Translations under genes and position numbers: made by a program
Source: Nibrella viscosa
GTDB lineage: Bacteria; Bacteroidota; Bacteroidia; Cytophagales; Spirosomataceae
DNA length: 64,000 bases
NCBI RefSeq assembly: GCF_039541875.1
Contig: NZ_BAABHB010000006.1
Span: 124,001 to 188,000, forward strand
Direction of reading: 5' to 3'
In this document: in pieces, positions 8,732-16,933 of the stretch
Layout of the letters: each line of letters starts with the position of its first letter
How positions within the stretch are numbered: position 1 is the first letter of the stretch
The notes under the pieces: model-generated
Database searches by the model: none
What the model saw: only the letters and a program-made list of their open reading frames with translations
Told to the model about the DNA's origin: nothing

Positions 8732-9604
8732 CTATTTGCGGCCGTAGTATACCTTTACTGCGGCAATACTGGTATCGGGTGTCGCTAATGAAACGACAGG
8801 TTTGGGCGTTTCGGGGTGAACAGCCGCCTGCCCGGTACGCAATTCGTGCAGTTTGGCATACTTGGCAATAGGGTATATCGCCGAGAACAGCGACCAGATA
8901 AACCCGGCAAAACCATCCAGAAAGCCGCCTTTGAACAGATAGGTAGCTAAAAACGTCCAGATAAACCGGACGGGAAGCAGCAGCCGGGTTTGTCGGCGGT
9001 TTGCCTTCGCCAGTTCGCCGGCCCCCAGGGTGGTGTAGCGGTTTAATTTCTCCAGATACTCGTGCAGGGAGCCGTAGCTGTAGTGCCACAGCATTCCGGC
9101 CAGGGGTACTATATCGCCCGAAACCGTTACCTGTTCATGAACCAGCGCAGCGCTAACCTGCGCTGTTTTTTTGTTGAAAAGACGTACCAGCGGCCTGCGG
9201 CTTTCACCGACGTACCGCATGGCCTGCCCCATGAATACCAGCCGGCGGGAGACACTGAAGGCCTGGTCTTCGTTCGGTGGAATCGCCATGACCCGCCAGA
9301 TCGCCCGCTGCAGGGTATCGTCCACCACCTCATCGGCATCCAGCAGCAGCACCCAATCGTGCGTTGCCTGCTCCACGGCATATTGCTTCTGTGGTCCGTA
9401 ACCGTCGAAAGTCCGGTGGTAGATCCGGCAACCTATTATGCGGGCAATGGTCAGCGTAGCGTCTATGCTGCCTGAATCAACGATAACAACCTCATCGGCC
9501 CAGTCAATGACGGAGGTAAGGGTTTGCAGGAGCGTTCGTTCGGCGTTCAGGGTGATTATGACCACCGAAAGCGGGAGTTTAGCGGGATCAGGAAGCTTTT
9601 TCAT
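8732..9604 (-). CDS. Family 2 glycosyltransferase (WaaE/KdtX-like)
   Basis: A 290-residue GT2 enzyme. The N-terminus L-S-V-V-I-I-T-L-N-A-E is the nucleotide-sugar-binding strand; A-D-E-V-V-I-V-D-S-G-S-I-D and the metal-binding D-A-D-E-V follow, matching the lipopolysaccharide core glucosyltransferase subgroup. A hydrophobic C-terminal segment (about 210-260) suggests peripheral or membrane attachment. The ATG at 9604 starts M-K-K-L-P-D and is chosen over an upstream start 19 codons away, which adds residues with no family match. It probably adds a sugar to a lipid-linked or LPS acceptor at the inner membrane. It stands alone, so the pathway is not defined by context. Confidence 0.85.
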   Translation of the reverse strand: MKKLPDPAKLPLSVVIITLNAERTLLQTLTSVIDWADEVVIVDSGSIDATLTIARIIGCRIYHRTFDGYGPQKQYAVEQATHDWVLLLDADEVVDDTLQRAIWRVMAIPPNEDQAFSVSRRLVFMGQAMRYVGESRRPLVRLFNKKTAQVSAALVHEQVTVSGDIVPLAGMLWHYSYGSLHEYLEKLNRYTTLGAGELAKANRRQTRLLLPVRFIWTFLATYLFKGGFLDGFAGFIWSLFSAIYPIAKYAKLHELRTGQAAVHPETPKPVVSLATPDTSIAAVKVYYGRK

Positions 9605-9702
9605 AGCGAGCTGGTATCGTATAAAAATGGGTGTTCGATAACCAGTACGCAAGTCGGACAAGCTGTGTTGCAGCGTTTATTAAAAAAATATTAGAAACTT
9701 TC

Positions 9703-9849
9703 TTATTTAATTTTGGCCAGCAGCGTAAAGATGTTGGCCGTCATGCCCGCTCCGGTATTTCGGGTGTAATGGCCATACCGCAACTCCAGGCTGTTCAGGG
9801 GCCGGATGCCGGTGCCGACAAAATGGCTTTGAGGCCTGTTCTGTCGTAA
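9703..9849 (-). pseudogene. 3' remnant of another gene inside the pirin tail (alternative frame)
   Basis: In the frame shifted by one from the pirin reading, bases 9849-9703 encode about 48 residues ending N-S-L-E-L-R-Y-G-H-Y, then T-A-N-I-F-T-L-L-A-K-I-K-stop, which looks like the end of a beta-rich or outer-membrane protein. Third positions are much more GC-rich in this frame than in the pirin frame over the same bases. This suggests a deletion joined the pirin gene to the tail of a neighbour. Confidence 0.5.
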
Positions 9850-10573
9850 TCACTGCTTTGTCGGTTGCGGTCGGCGGAAGTTCGATTACCAGCAGCAGCG
9901 ACTCGTTGGCCAGGGCTTCAAACGCCAGTTCGTCGGGTGATTCTACCCACAGGGCCAGTCCGTCGTTTTGGTGAAGCAGACAATTGGCTACTTCAAAGAC
10001 CCCCTGAAGATTAAAGACAAAAATACCGCTGCCCGACCTATCCGCCGGAATGTGAAAGCTGCCTTCCTGCCGGCCATCGTACCGCCCAATAAAACACCGG
10101 CCAGGGGTTTCCGAATAGGCTGATTGCCATAACGGAACAAGAGTATTTTTTCGGGAAAGGTCGAAGCAATTCCGGCTGAAACCGGGAGTGAATTCCCTGG
10201 CCGGCGAAGCTATCCAGCATTGAATACACTGAATGTATTCGGTTTCGTATGGATTGTGGATGGTGTAGCTCGTACCCGCCGGCAGCGACAGCACGCCCAA
10301 CTGCCCGGCTTCCAGAAACCCCGAGGCTATATCACTCCGGTATTCCAGGCCTCCCAGCACCGGAAGCAACAGAACGATCGTGTTTTGCCCGACCTCCAGC
10401 TTCAGCCCGGCACCAGCCCGCAGCAGGTCGTCGTTCAGCAGGTGCAACGGACCGAACGGCCGGCGGCTCTCGTGCTGGTAGACACCGAAGTTGAACGTGT
10501 GGTAGCTGCGGAAGCTGTCGGTTTCGGAGCAGCCGCGCTGGTCGGCCAGGTATATCTGGGTGTGCCGGTTCAT
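9707..10573 (-). CDS. Pirin-like bicupin protein with an aberrant C-terminal tail
   Basis: Residues 1-240 fit the pirin/YhaK bicupin family: S-Y-H-T-F-N-F-G-V-Y, F-G-P-L-H-L-L-N-D-D, E-A-G-Q-L-G-V-L-S-L-P-A-G and a second cupin ending L-L-L-V-I-E-L-P, where family members normally stop. Pirins are cytoplasmic metal-binding proteins, some with quercetinase activity; the usual metal-binding His residues are not all evident, so a catalytic role is doubtful. After residue about 242 the frame continues for some 46 residues with no family character (R-H-R-H-P-A-P-E-Q), over DNA that codes better in another frame. The gene is therefore probably missing its native stop, though the cupin domains look intact. 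It is followed by the GT2 gene in the same direction. Confidence 0.75.
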   Translation of the reverse strand: MNRHTQIYLADQRGCSETDSFRSYHTFNFGVYQHESRRPFGPLHLLNDDLLRAGAGLKLEVGQNTIVLLLPVLGGLEYRSDIASGFLEAGQLGVLSLPAGTSYTIHNPYETEYIQCIQCWIASPAREFTPGFSRNCFDLSRKNTLVPLWQSAYSETPGRCFIGRYDGRQEGSFHIPADRSGSGIFVFNLQGVFEVANCLLHQNDGLALWVESPDELAFEALANESLLLVIELPPTATDKAVITTEQASKPFCRHRHPAPEQPGVAVWPLHPKYRSGHDGQHLYAAGQN

Positions 10574-10602
10574 GCTATAGGCTGCCAGTGGTCAGGTTGC
10601 CA

Positions 10603-11358
10603 TCAAGCATTTACGACGATGGTATGCGTCAGCGTATAGCCGCCCGACAAACTCCCCGACACGGTCGCCAGTTCGGTAGTGTAGCCATCGCTGAACACAT
10701 TGTCGCGCTCGTTTTTGGTATCCTGCGCCCCTTTGGTGTAGCCGTACGACTGGCCGGTGGTATAAACCAGGTTGGTAATGTCGTACGGAAAGGCAATCTG
10801 CGTGACCAGCAGCGACTTGCCCGATGCGTTGTAGATATGCACGTGGATATGCGTTGTCCGCCCGCTGTACCAGCCGGGAAAAATGGTGGTGAAGCTGACC
10901 AGCCCGTTGGCGTCGGTTGTTTGCCGGCCGCGCAAAAAGTCTACGTTGGTAAAATTAGCGCTCTGCATGCCGGTGCCGCCGTACTCCGAATAGTAGCCAT
11001 CTTTATCGCAGTGCCAGACATCCACCAGCGCACCGGCCAGGGCAGCACATCCGTTGCCGGCGCTTTTGATGGTGATGTTCATGGTCATCGGAATACCCCT
11101 ACGATCGTCGCGGATATCTTTGCGCACAAAATTGGCGGGCACTTTGGTCGGGAAGGGGCCTTCGGTTTCCGTAGGTGTTACGGTGCAATTGCCCGCTGAA
11201 CTGCCGTTGGTAGAACCGGTGGAGGTGCTGGTGCCCGAAGGCGTGGTGGTGCCGGTGGGGTTTACGTCCGACCGGCTACAGGCTGCGGCCATCGAGCCCA
11301 TGGTGGCGATGCCCAGCAGGCTGCCAAATCCTTTCTGTAAGAACTCTTTACGATCCAT
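10603..11358 (-). CDS. Intradiol ring-cleavage dioxygenase-like lipoprotein
   Basis: A 251-residue protein starting M-D-R-K-E-F-L-Q-K-G-F-G, with a hydrophobic stretch and a lipobox-like M-A-A-A-C (Cys 27), then a Ser/Thr/Gly linker. The core matches protocatechuate/catechol intradiol dioxygenases: T-E-G-P-F-P, D-V-W-H-C-D-K-D-G-Y-Y-S, then P-G-W-Y-S-G-R and H-I-H-V-H. The likely Fe(III) ligands are Tyr 122 or 123, Tyr 164, His 170 and His 172. The family opens catechol rings between the hydroxyls. A lipid-anchored, exported form is common in Bacteroidota and its substrate is generally unknown. No other aromatic-degradation gene lies nearby, so a classical beta-ketoadipate role is not supported. 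Confidence 0.85.
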   Translation of the reverse strand: MDRKEFLQKGFGSLLGIATMGSMAAACSRSDVNPTGTTTPSGTSTSTGSTNGSSAGNCTVTPTETEGPFPTKVPANFVRKDIRDDRRGIPMTMNITIKSAGNGCAALAGALVDVWHCDKDGYYSEYGGTGMQSANFTNVDFLRGRQTTDANGLVSFTTIFPGWYSGRTTHIHVHIYNASGKSLLVTQIAFPYDITNLVYTTGQSYGYTKGAQDTKNERDNVFSDGYTTELATVSGSLSGGYTLTHTIVVNA

Positions 11359-11414
11359 TCGGTAAATTGCTAAATCGTACTGAACAATGGCTCAGTACTA
11401 TGCGCTTATACGCA

Positions 11415-11444
11415 CCGGGCCGCTGTAGCGTTGCAGCGGCCCGG
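11415..11444. terminator. GC-rich hairpin in the gap between two minus-strand genes
   Basis: CCGGGCCGCT pairs perfectly with AGCGGCCCGG across a 10-nt loop, downstream of the methyltransferase. There is no U-run on either side, so it may be a weak terminator or an mRNA-stabilising stem. Confidence 0.45.
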
Positions 11445-11479
11445 AAAGATTTAAGGCGCAGCCCTATCGGTCAAATCCG

Positions 11480-12181
11480 TTAAAACTGGATCAACAGGCT
11501 TTGGCGCTCCTGCTGCAGGGTGATTGGTTCGTCGACGAACCGGGCGTTCAGATTAAGCCGTTTGCACATAGAGAGCCACTCCTGCCGGGGAATGATGAGG
11601 AAGCCGTTTTTCTGCCGGACTGTATAATAAGCCGAAAATCGCAGGCGGAACAAGAGCCGAAGCATCGACAGGAATTGCCCCTGCCGGAGCGACCGACCCA
11701 GAATACTCAGCATATCTTTCAGTACCCCTTCCTCTACGATCAGATCACAGATCAGGGCTTTGGCGCCCGGTGCCGCTACCTGGCTGATGTTTGCCAGTAA
11801 CTGCTCTACTTCGGCTGCATTGCGGTAGTACTGGACCACGCTCATGACAATAATGATGTCGAACCGTTGGCCCGCAACTGCGCTGAAATTCAGGTAATCA
11901 TCAGCCGGCAGGTCATGAAAAAATACGTTTGGGTGGTGGGCATGTTTGGCGCGGCCGATCTCGTTGTACCGCCTGGAAATATCCAGGCCGTGGATCTCGC
12001 CCACCCGGTTGTGCCAGGCATCTTCCAGGTTGCCCGGCCCCGAACCAATATCCAATACGGTTGCGGTTTTGGATAAGGGGATGTACATCTCGACCCGGTC
12101 CAGAAAGTACGCGTAATTGGCCGACATCGAGTTGTCGAATTCATTTTTATTTTGCCAGAAGTCAAGCCAGGTCGTGCTCAT
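11480..12181 (-). CDS. Class I SAM-dependent methyltransferase
   Basis: A 233-residue protein with a Rossmann methyltransferase core: motif I is V-L-D-I-G-S-G-P-G-N (about residues 41-50), followed by the acidic H-G-L-D-I-S strand and a motif IV-like D-I-I-I-V-M-S-V-V-Q-Y-Y. The C-terminal third is less conserved and probably decides substrate. The ATG at 12181 is preferred to a GTG two codons earlier. It lies downstream of a membrane glycosyltransferase in the same direction (53 bp gap), so the two may be co-transcribed and act on a glycolipid or polysaccharide; that link is inference only. Confidence 0.8.
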   Translation of the reverse strand: MSTTWLDFWQNKNEFDNSMSANYAYFLDRVEMYIPLSKTATVLDIGSGPGNLEDAWHNRVGEIHGLDISRRYNEIGRAKHAHHPNVFFHDLPADDYLNFSAVAGQRFDIIIVMSVVQYYRNAAEVEQLLANISQVAAPGAKALICDLIVEEGVLKDMLSILGRSLRQGQFLSMLRLLFRLRFSAYYTVRQKNGFLIIPRQEWLSMCKRLNLNARFVDEPITLQQERQSLLIQF

Positions 12182-12234
12182 ACCCACGGAATACTTAAGT
12201 GATTGGTGAAATAGACGTTTGACTAACGCCTTGT

Positions 12235-13398
12235 TTAGCTATACGTTTCGGCCGGCTGCCTGACCGGCTTCAGGGCCACCGGAATGTGCATCAGGTACAG
12301 CACCCGGAACCAGATCAACACACAGGGCAGGGCTTTCAGCACGTAGGGTTTGATTAGCTGCGTACGCACCTCCGGCGGACACAGGTCACTGGCCGATAGG
12401 ATGGTAAAGATGAAACAACTGATGAGCAGGGCGCGGTCGAGGCTGGTTTGGGGGCAGACAAACCACCAGCAAAGCACGCCCGTTACGGCGGTGATGTAGG
12501 TGGGCGACTCGGCCACCGGGTTGAAAATCACCTGGAAGATCAATACCGACGCCAGCAGCAGCATCCGGAACGTGTGTTCCGCGAATCGTCGCCGGTGAAC
12601 ATATACCGTGCAGAACAGCACCACACCCGCGCCAATGATGACGGACGAGGAGATGTCGGGAGAGACAAGCTGGTGAACGAGCCGGTGAATGGAGGTATTC
12701 ACCCATTTGTCAACGTCCGATTTGATGGTCAGCTGCCGAATCCATAGCTCGTACTGCCAGAGCAGTTTGGCGGGTGAGGTAAGCAGCAGCGGCAGCAGGG
12801 CCAGCACCACTCCCCACAATACCATGTACAGCATAAACCGGCCTTTCTGCGGATAGAGCAGGAACAGGGCGGCCGCTACCAGGCTGTAAATTTTGATGTT
12901 AAAACCCAGAATGATGAAGAAGGCCGCCCAGCCTACCTGTCGCTTTTCAAAGCTGATAAACGTGAACAGCGACAGGGCGGCAATCAACGGATTGGTCTGG
13001 CTGTTGGCCAGCGAGGTAAACAACTCCTGCAGCGAAAACCAATAGGCAAATACTTTCTGCCGGCGGGTCAGGGGCATCCGGTAAATGGCATACAGCCATA
13101 TGCCGGCAAACAGGAAGTGCCAGATAAACAAGCCTGCCCGGTAAGGCAGGGCAAAGATTGGCGCAAAAAGCGCGGCAAACGTAGGCGCGTAGTGGTAATG
13201 ATCTTTGTATAAGGCCGGGTAAGTATCGTACAGGGTCTGGCCATCGAGCAGGTGGTAAAGCGAATAGTAGAAGATGCTGTAGTTGTTGGACCCAAACAAA
13301 AAAACGGTCTTAATGCTGGCAAACAGGGTAATAAGCAGATAGACACTAAAAATCAGCCGGAAATCGCTGAACCAGGGATTGTTGAGACGGATGCGCAT
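12235..13398 (-). CDS. Polytopic GT-C glycosyltransferase (GT87/DUF2029-like)
   Basis: A 387-residue integral membrane protein with about ten hydrophobic helices. The first periplasmic loop carries Y-K-D-H-Y-H-Y-A-P-T-F-A-A-L-F, the Y-x-Y-x-P pattern seen in GT87 (DUF2029) polyprenyl-phosphate-mannose-dependent transferases. These add mannose or related sugars on the periplasmic face of the inner membrane. A TATCTTTG box (minus strand, 13470-13463) lies about 65 bp upstream and could be the -7 element; no good -33 was seen. The downstream methyltransferase is in the same direction. The donor and acceptor are not predictable. Confidence 0.75.
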   Translation of the reverse strand: MRIRLNNPWFSDFRLIFSVYLLITLFASIKTVFLFGSNNYSIFYYSLYHLLDGQTLYDTYPALYKDHYHYAPTFAALFAPIFALPYRAGLFIWHFLFAGIWLYAIYRMPLTRRQKVFAYWFSLQELFTSLANSQTNPLIAALSLFTFISFEKRQVGWAAFFIILGFNIKIYSLVAAALFLLYPQKGRFMLYMVLWGVVLALLPLLLTSPAKLLWQYELWIRQLTIKSDVDKWVNTSIHRLVHQLVSPDISSSVIIGAGVVLFCTVYVHRRRFAEHTFRMLLLASVLIFQVIFNPVAESPTYITAVTGVLCWWFVCPQTSLDRALLISCFIFTILSASDLCPPEVRTQLIKPYVLKALPCVLIWFRVLYLMHIPVALKPVRQPAETYS

Positions 13399-13517
13399 AC
13401 AGGAAATAATCGGCCGGCCATGCTAAAACCAGTCTGCATTGGCTTGTGCCGGTATCGGTTGACAAAGATAGGCGTAATTAGCCGGCCGAAAATTAGGAAC
13501 AGGTTAATTGTGGAGCC

Positions 13518-14270
13518 TTATTTCCGCTGAGCAGCCGCGTGTTTCGCCAGTAAGTGCAGGGTATGCTCCAGCGCTTTCGTATCTCCCCATTCCTCATGCC
13601 CCGGCACCACTACTTTAGCCGAGCTAAACTCCCGGATTACCCGCCGGACCGAATTTGCCCATTCGTTCAGGTTGGCATCGGCCACATTGCCCATCCCGAA
13701 AGCGGCTACGCTCTTCACGAAACAACCGCCATGCAGAATCTGCTCGCTGGGGAGCCAGACGACAATGTTGTCGCTGGTGTGACCTTCGCCGGGGAAATAG
13801 CAGCGGATGGGCACCTGCCCAATCGTAAAGGTGGTATCGGCCGGTAAGATAGGGTCGGGCGATGGGTACCCCTCTTGCACCGATTTCTGAGCCGTCAGCG
13901 GAGTACTAATGACCCGGACACCGGCTTTCTGGAGTTCGCTGATGCCGCCCACGCGGTCGTCGTGAAAATGGGTGGCAATGCAGAACCGCACGGGCTGGTG
14001 CAGGTTGTCGGCTACCCATTGCAGCAGTTGCCGGGTGTTATCGGTATCCTTTGGGGTATCCCAGCCGGTATCCACCAGCACCACGCCATCACTAGTGTTG
14101 ATGATGAGTCCGTTGGAGGGAATGGCGGCATTCTGGTATATGCCGTAGGTGGTGTGTACGAATACCCGGTCGGTGAGGGGCGTTACGACCAGTTTCGGTT
14201 TTTGGGGAGGCTGGGCCAGCCCAAAACCGCTGAACAGAACAGCAATAAAAAGCAGCAGCAGAAAACGCAT
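13518..14270 (-). CDS. Subclass B1 metallo-beta-lactamase
   Basis: A 250-residue secreted protein; the ATG at 14270 starts M-R-F-L-L-L-L-F, a signal peptide cleaved near G-L-A-Q. All six zinc ligands of a B1 enzyme are present in order: H101-F-H103-D-D105, H164 (G-E-G-H-T-S-D-N), C183 (H-G-G-C-F-V-K-S) and H225 (V-P-G-H-E-E-W-G). The B1-typical N-V-A-D-A-N-L-N-E-W segment follows the Cys. A Cys in the second zinc site separates B1 from B3 and from most other MBL-fold hydrolases. Periplasmic hydrolysis of beta-lactams including carbapenems is expected from the family but unproven here. No resistance or mobility gene flanks it. Its start is only 8 bp from that of a divergent kinase-like gene. 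Confidence 0.88.
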   Translation of the reverse strand: MRFLLLLFIAVLFSGFGLAQPPQKPKLVVTPLTDRVFVHTTYGIYQNAAIPSNGLIINTSDGVVLVDTGWDTPKDTDNTRQLLQWVADNLHQPVRFCIATHFHDDRVGGISELQKAGVRVISTPLTAQKSVQEGYPSPDPILPADTTFTIGQVPIRCYFPGEGHTSDNIVVWLPSEQILHGGCFVKSVAAFGMGNVADANLNEWANSVRRVIREFSSAKVVVPGHEEWGDTKALEHTLHLLAKHAAAQRK

Positions 14271-14278
14271 CGTGTCTG

Positions 14279-14884
14279 ATGGATAGAAGCGATATTGTCG
14301 AAAAGTACCCATTTTTTCAGGTATCGCCAAACCAAAATGGTTCGTCTGTATATTTGGCCATGCCGAAGCGATACCCCAACCAACTCTCGTACGGAGCCAA
14401 CAACCTGGTGGTGGCCTTATCCGCTACCGAAGTGGCCAAGGTATTTCGGGGCGACACCCGTTCCGACATAGGTTCAGAGGCCGAAAAACTCAAATTTGCC
14501 AACCAGATCAATCATCTGGTGGCGCAGTTTATCCGCCTGGATTACGACGAGGTAAACGAGTGGGATATGCTGGTGATGGAACGAATTTATCCGCTTGATT
14601 TCCGCAGCATTGAAATCTCGAAACGTGAGCTACTGCTCGATGTATTTGCCGATGAATTGCGGCAGCTCCACAAGGCCGGATTTGTACACCGGGACATCAA
14701 AAGGCCTTCGGACCAGGGCGGAGAAAAATACGACAATGTGATGCTGACCGACCAGGGAATCCGCCTGATCGACGTTGGTATATCCGCTCTGCGCAATCAG
14801 GTAGGGGAGAAGCTATTTTTGAAGTACGTTGGGGCTGAATTAGAGGAACTGGTGGAGTTCAAAGCCTATTTTCTGAGCCGGTGA
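14279..14884 (+). CDS. Small protein-kinase-fold protein
   Basis: 201 residues, about two thirds of a normal kinase domain. The segment N-N-L-V-V-A-L-S-A-T-E-V-A-K-V-F gives a VAxK-like Lys 54 without a recognisable glycine loop. E-W-D-M-L-V-M-E-R is a hinge-like strand. The catalytic loop is H137-R-D139-I-K, but the metal-binding Asn (N153) comes after an insertion of about nine residues rich in Gly, Glu and Lys. D165-V-G replaces DFG. The C-lobe is very short. It may be an active small-molecule or protein kinase, or a degenerate one. If the ATG at 14279 is right, its promoter lies within the divergent beta-lactamase gene; the ATG at 14360 is an alternative that removes a weakly conserved leader. 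Confidence 0.65.
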   Translation: MDRSDIVEKYPFFQVSPNQNGSSVYLAMPKRYPNQLSYGANNLVVALSATEVAKVFRGDTRSDIGSEAEKLKFANQINHLVAQFIRLDYDEVNEWDMLVMERIYPLDFRSIEISKRELLLDVFADELRQLHKAGFVHRDIKRPSDQGGEKYDNVMLTDQGIRLIDVGISALRNQVGEKLFLKYVGAELEELVEFKAYFLSR

Positions 14885-15362
14885 GGTTTTGGTTTACCGA
14901 CAGAAGCGACTTTTTAGATGCATAAGTTGAATTATCGAAGTGTATCGAAAACTCGGTATACTTTGCTGCAAACAAACAGGAAATTTTACGCTCTCTCAAC
15001 AACTGAATACGTGGTTTTGACGATTTTGTCATATACTCCATCGCACCATATTTCATACATAAAACGGCCGTCTCTATGTGTGAATATCCGGTAAAGATGA
15101 TGACCGAGACAGCCGGATTTGAAACTTTAATCGTTTTGAGTACCTCAGAGCCGTATATATCCGGAAGCTTGAAATCGCAGATGACGACATTGATCCCTAA
15201 TTCTTTAAGCCTCTACAGACCTTCCTTACCGGTAAAGGCTTCAACGACATCGTAGCCATGTTTAGAAAAGAAGCGGTTTAGGAGCAGGACTATATCATGG
15301 TTATCGTCCATGACGAGAATACGACCTGATCGCTTGCGAGATGTTCTTTGTGTTTTGGCCAT
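14859..15362 (-). pseudogene. Dead response regulator (receiver domain)
   Basis: From the ATG at 15362 the frame reads a receiver domain: R-I-L-V-M-D-D-N-H-D, then G-Y-D-V-V-E-A-F-T-G-K-E-G-L. It hits TAG at 15215-15213 and continues in the same frame with R-L-K-E-L-G-I-N-V-V-I-C-D-F-K-L-P-D (phospho-acceptor Asp), I-I-F-T-G-Y-S and Y-G-A-M-E-Y-M-T-K. After the conserved Lys the sequence loses family character and has no output domain. A single nonsense change (for example CAG to TAG) plus 3' loss explains it. No partner histidine kinase is nearby. Confidence 0.8.
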
Positions 15363-15500
15363 TATATGGTTGATCAGTCAATTGTTAATTTCCGGATCTC
15401 CGCGTTGTGTTTTTTCCAGCGCATCGTAATGGGCGGGCCACTCAGGCCAATGGTTGATGTCTCTGCTACAGAGCCTATTTGGGTTTAAATATAGCTGTGA

Positions 15501-15565
15501 ATACCTGCACTACACGCATTAATCTCCGCATGAGTTGCAGAGATTAATGCGTGTAGTGCAGGTAT
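15501..15565. repeat. Perfect 25-bp inverted repeat (long hairpin)
   Basis: Arms 15501-15525 and 15541-15565 are exact reverse complements, and the 15-nt interior can add a few more pairs. There is no U-run. It sits between the dead response regulator and the multicopper oxidase 3' end; see findings. Confidence 0.85.
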
Positions 15566-15610
15566 AATCAATCCACCAGCCGGGAGAGTTAGTGGGCTGC
15601 CTATACATCT

Positions 15611-16933
15611 TTATATATGGCAACTGTGCGTTTGTTCGGACTTGATGTAGGGTTTGCTGCCGTCGATTACCTCAAAATTCGCCATCATACCGGCGGCATG
15701 GTGTTCCAGAATGTGGCAGTGGTACATCCATCGGCCGGGGCGGTTGTCGGGCATCCAGGCGATTTTGACGCGGGTTCTGGGTTTCAGGTTATACGTGTCT
15801 TTCCAGGCCCTATACGCCGGTGGGTTGCCGTTTTCCTCAATCACCTGAAAGAAGAACCCGTGCAGGTGGAAGGGGTGATCCATCAGACTGGCGTTGAACA
15901 CCTCCCACACCTGCAACTCACCCACTTTGACCGGTTCGTCGTTGACATGCACATCGTTGTTGACCAGAAAATCCAGTCCGTGCTTCAGGCTCGGACCTAC
16001 CGACAACTTAACCTGGCGGGTGACCGGCGCATCCTGCGGAGCCAGCGGGGCAATGGTGCGCAGGCGCTCGGGCAGAAACGCCACCGATGGCTTAGGCGCA
16101 CCCACCTGGACGGTGGCAAACTGCTGCCGCTTGGGTTTGAAGGAGGTCATGCGGTTGTATGGCAGCGACTCAATGGCAAAACTTTCACCTTCGGCAAATG
16201 GCCCGGCTGCAATATCGACCCGTTCGCCCGGTGTGATCAGGACTTCCGTTACGGTCTGGGGCGTTTCCAGCAGGCCACCGTCGGTGCCGATGATCTTGAA
16301 CTCGCGGCCACCCAGATACAATAGAAAATACCGGGCGCTGGCCGCGTTGATAAACCGCCACCGCTCGGTTTGGCCGGCGGCCATTTCCAGCACGGAGCCT
16401 TCTTTGCCGTTAATCAGTAAGGTATCGCCTTCGCGGCCGTCGTGCCGTTCGGTGAAGCGGCCGAAGAAATTGCCCTGTTTGAACTCACCGGCCGGTGTCA
16501 GCTTCATGTCGTCGATCATCAGTAACCGCTCGGCATCCAGTACCGGGTCGGTTTCATCCTCCACAATCAGGGCACCGTACATACCGCGCTCCATCTGCAC
16601 GGTTTCGTTGGCGTGCGAATGGTACCAGAACGTGCCGGCATCGGGTACCACAAACCGGTATTCAAAGGCCTCGCCCGGTGCAATGGGTTTCTGTACTTCG
16701 CCGGTGCCGTCCATGGAGGCCGGCAGCCGGATGCCGTGCCAGTGAATGATCGTCGGCTCGGGCAGGTTGTTCTTTACGTTGACCACGAGCGTATCCCCTT
16801 TGCGGGCTTTCAGGACCGGACCGGGCACCTGCTGATTCAGGCCCCAGGCGGTAACGGTTTTGCCGGGGGCTACTTCCCAGGCAAATTCACTGGCTTCCAT
16901 TGCGTACTCGACTACGTTGCTTAGTGTCTCCAT
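15611..16933 (-). CDS. Multicopper oxidase (laccase/CueO-like)
   Basis: 440 residues with all four copper-binding His blocks: H64-W-H66-G, H105-S-H107, H353-P-F-H356-L-H358, and H405-C406-H407-I-L-E-H411 with an axial Met near 416. Three cupredoxin domains are spaced as in short bacterial three-domain oxidases. The type 1 copper oxidises a phenolic or metal substrate and the trinuclear cluster reduces O2 to water. No signal peptide is visible from the ATG at 16933, although relatives are often exported, so a cytoplasmic location or a lost leader is possible. The tail E-Q-T-H-S-C-H-I is unusual and could bind metal. On the minus strand TACCTTTG (16990-16983) is a candidate -7 element. Confidence 0.88.
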   Translation of the reverse strand: METLSNVVEYAMEASEFAWEVAPGKTVTAWGLNQQVPGPVLKARKGDTLVVNVKNNLPEPTIIHWHGIRLPASMDGTGEVQKPIAPGEAFEYRFVVPDAGTFWYHSHANETVQMERGMYGALIVEDETDPVLDAERLLMIDDMKLTPAGEFKQGNFFGRFTERHDGREGDTLLINGKEGSVLEMAAGQTERWRFINAASARYFLLYLGGREFKIIGTDGGLLETPQTVTEVLITPGERVDIAAGPFAEGESFAIESLPYNRMTSFKPKRQQFATVQVGAPKPSVAFLPERLRTIAPLAPQDAPVTRQVKLSVGPSLKHGLDFLVNNDVHVNDEPVKVGELQVWEVFNASLMDHPFHLHGFFFQVIEENGNPPAYRAWKDTYNLKPRTRVKIAWMPDNRPGRWMYHCHILEHHAAGMMANFEVIDGSKPYIKSEQTHSCHI

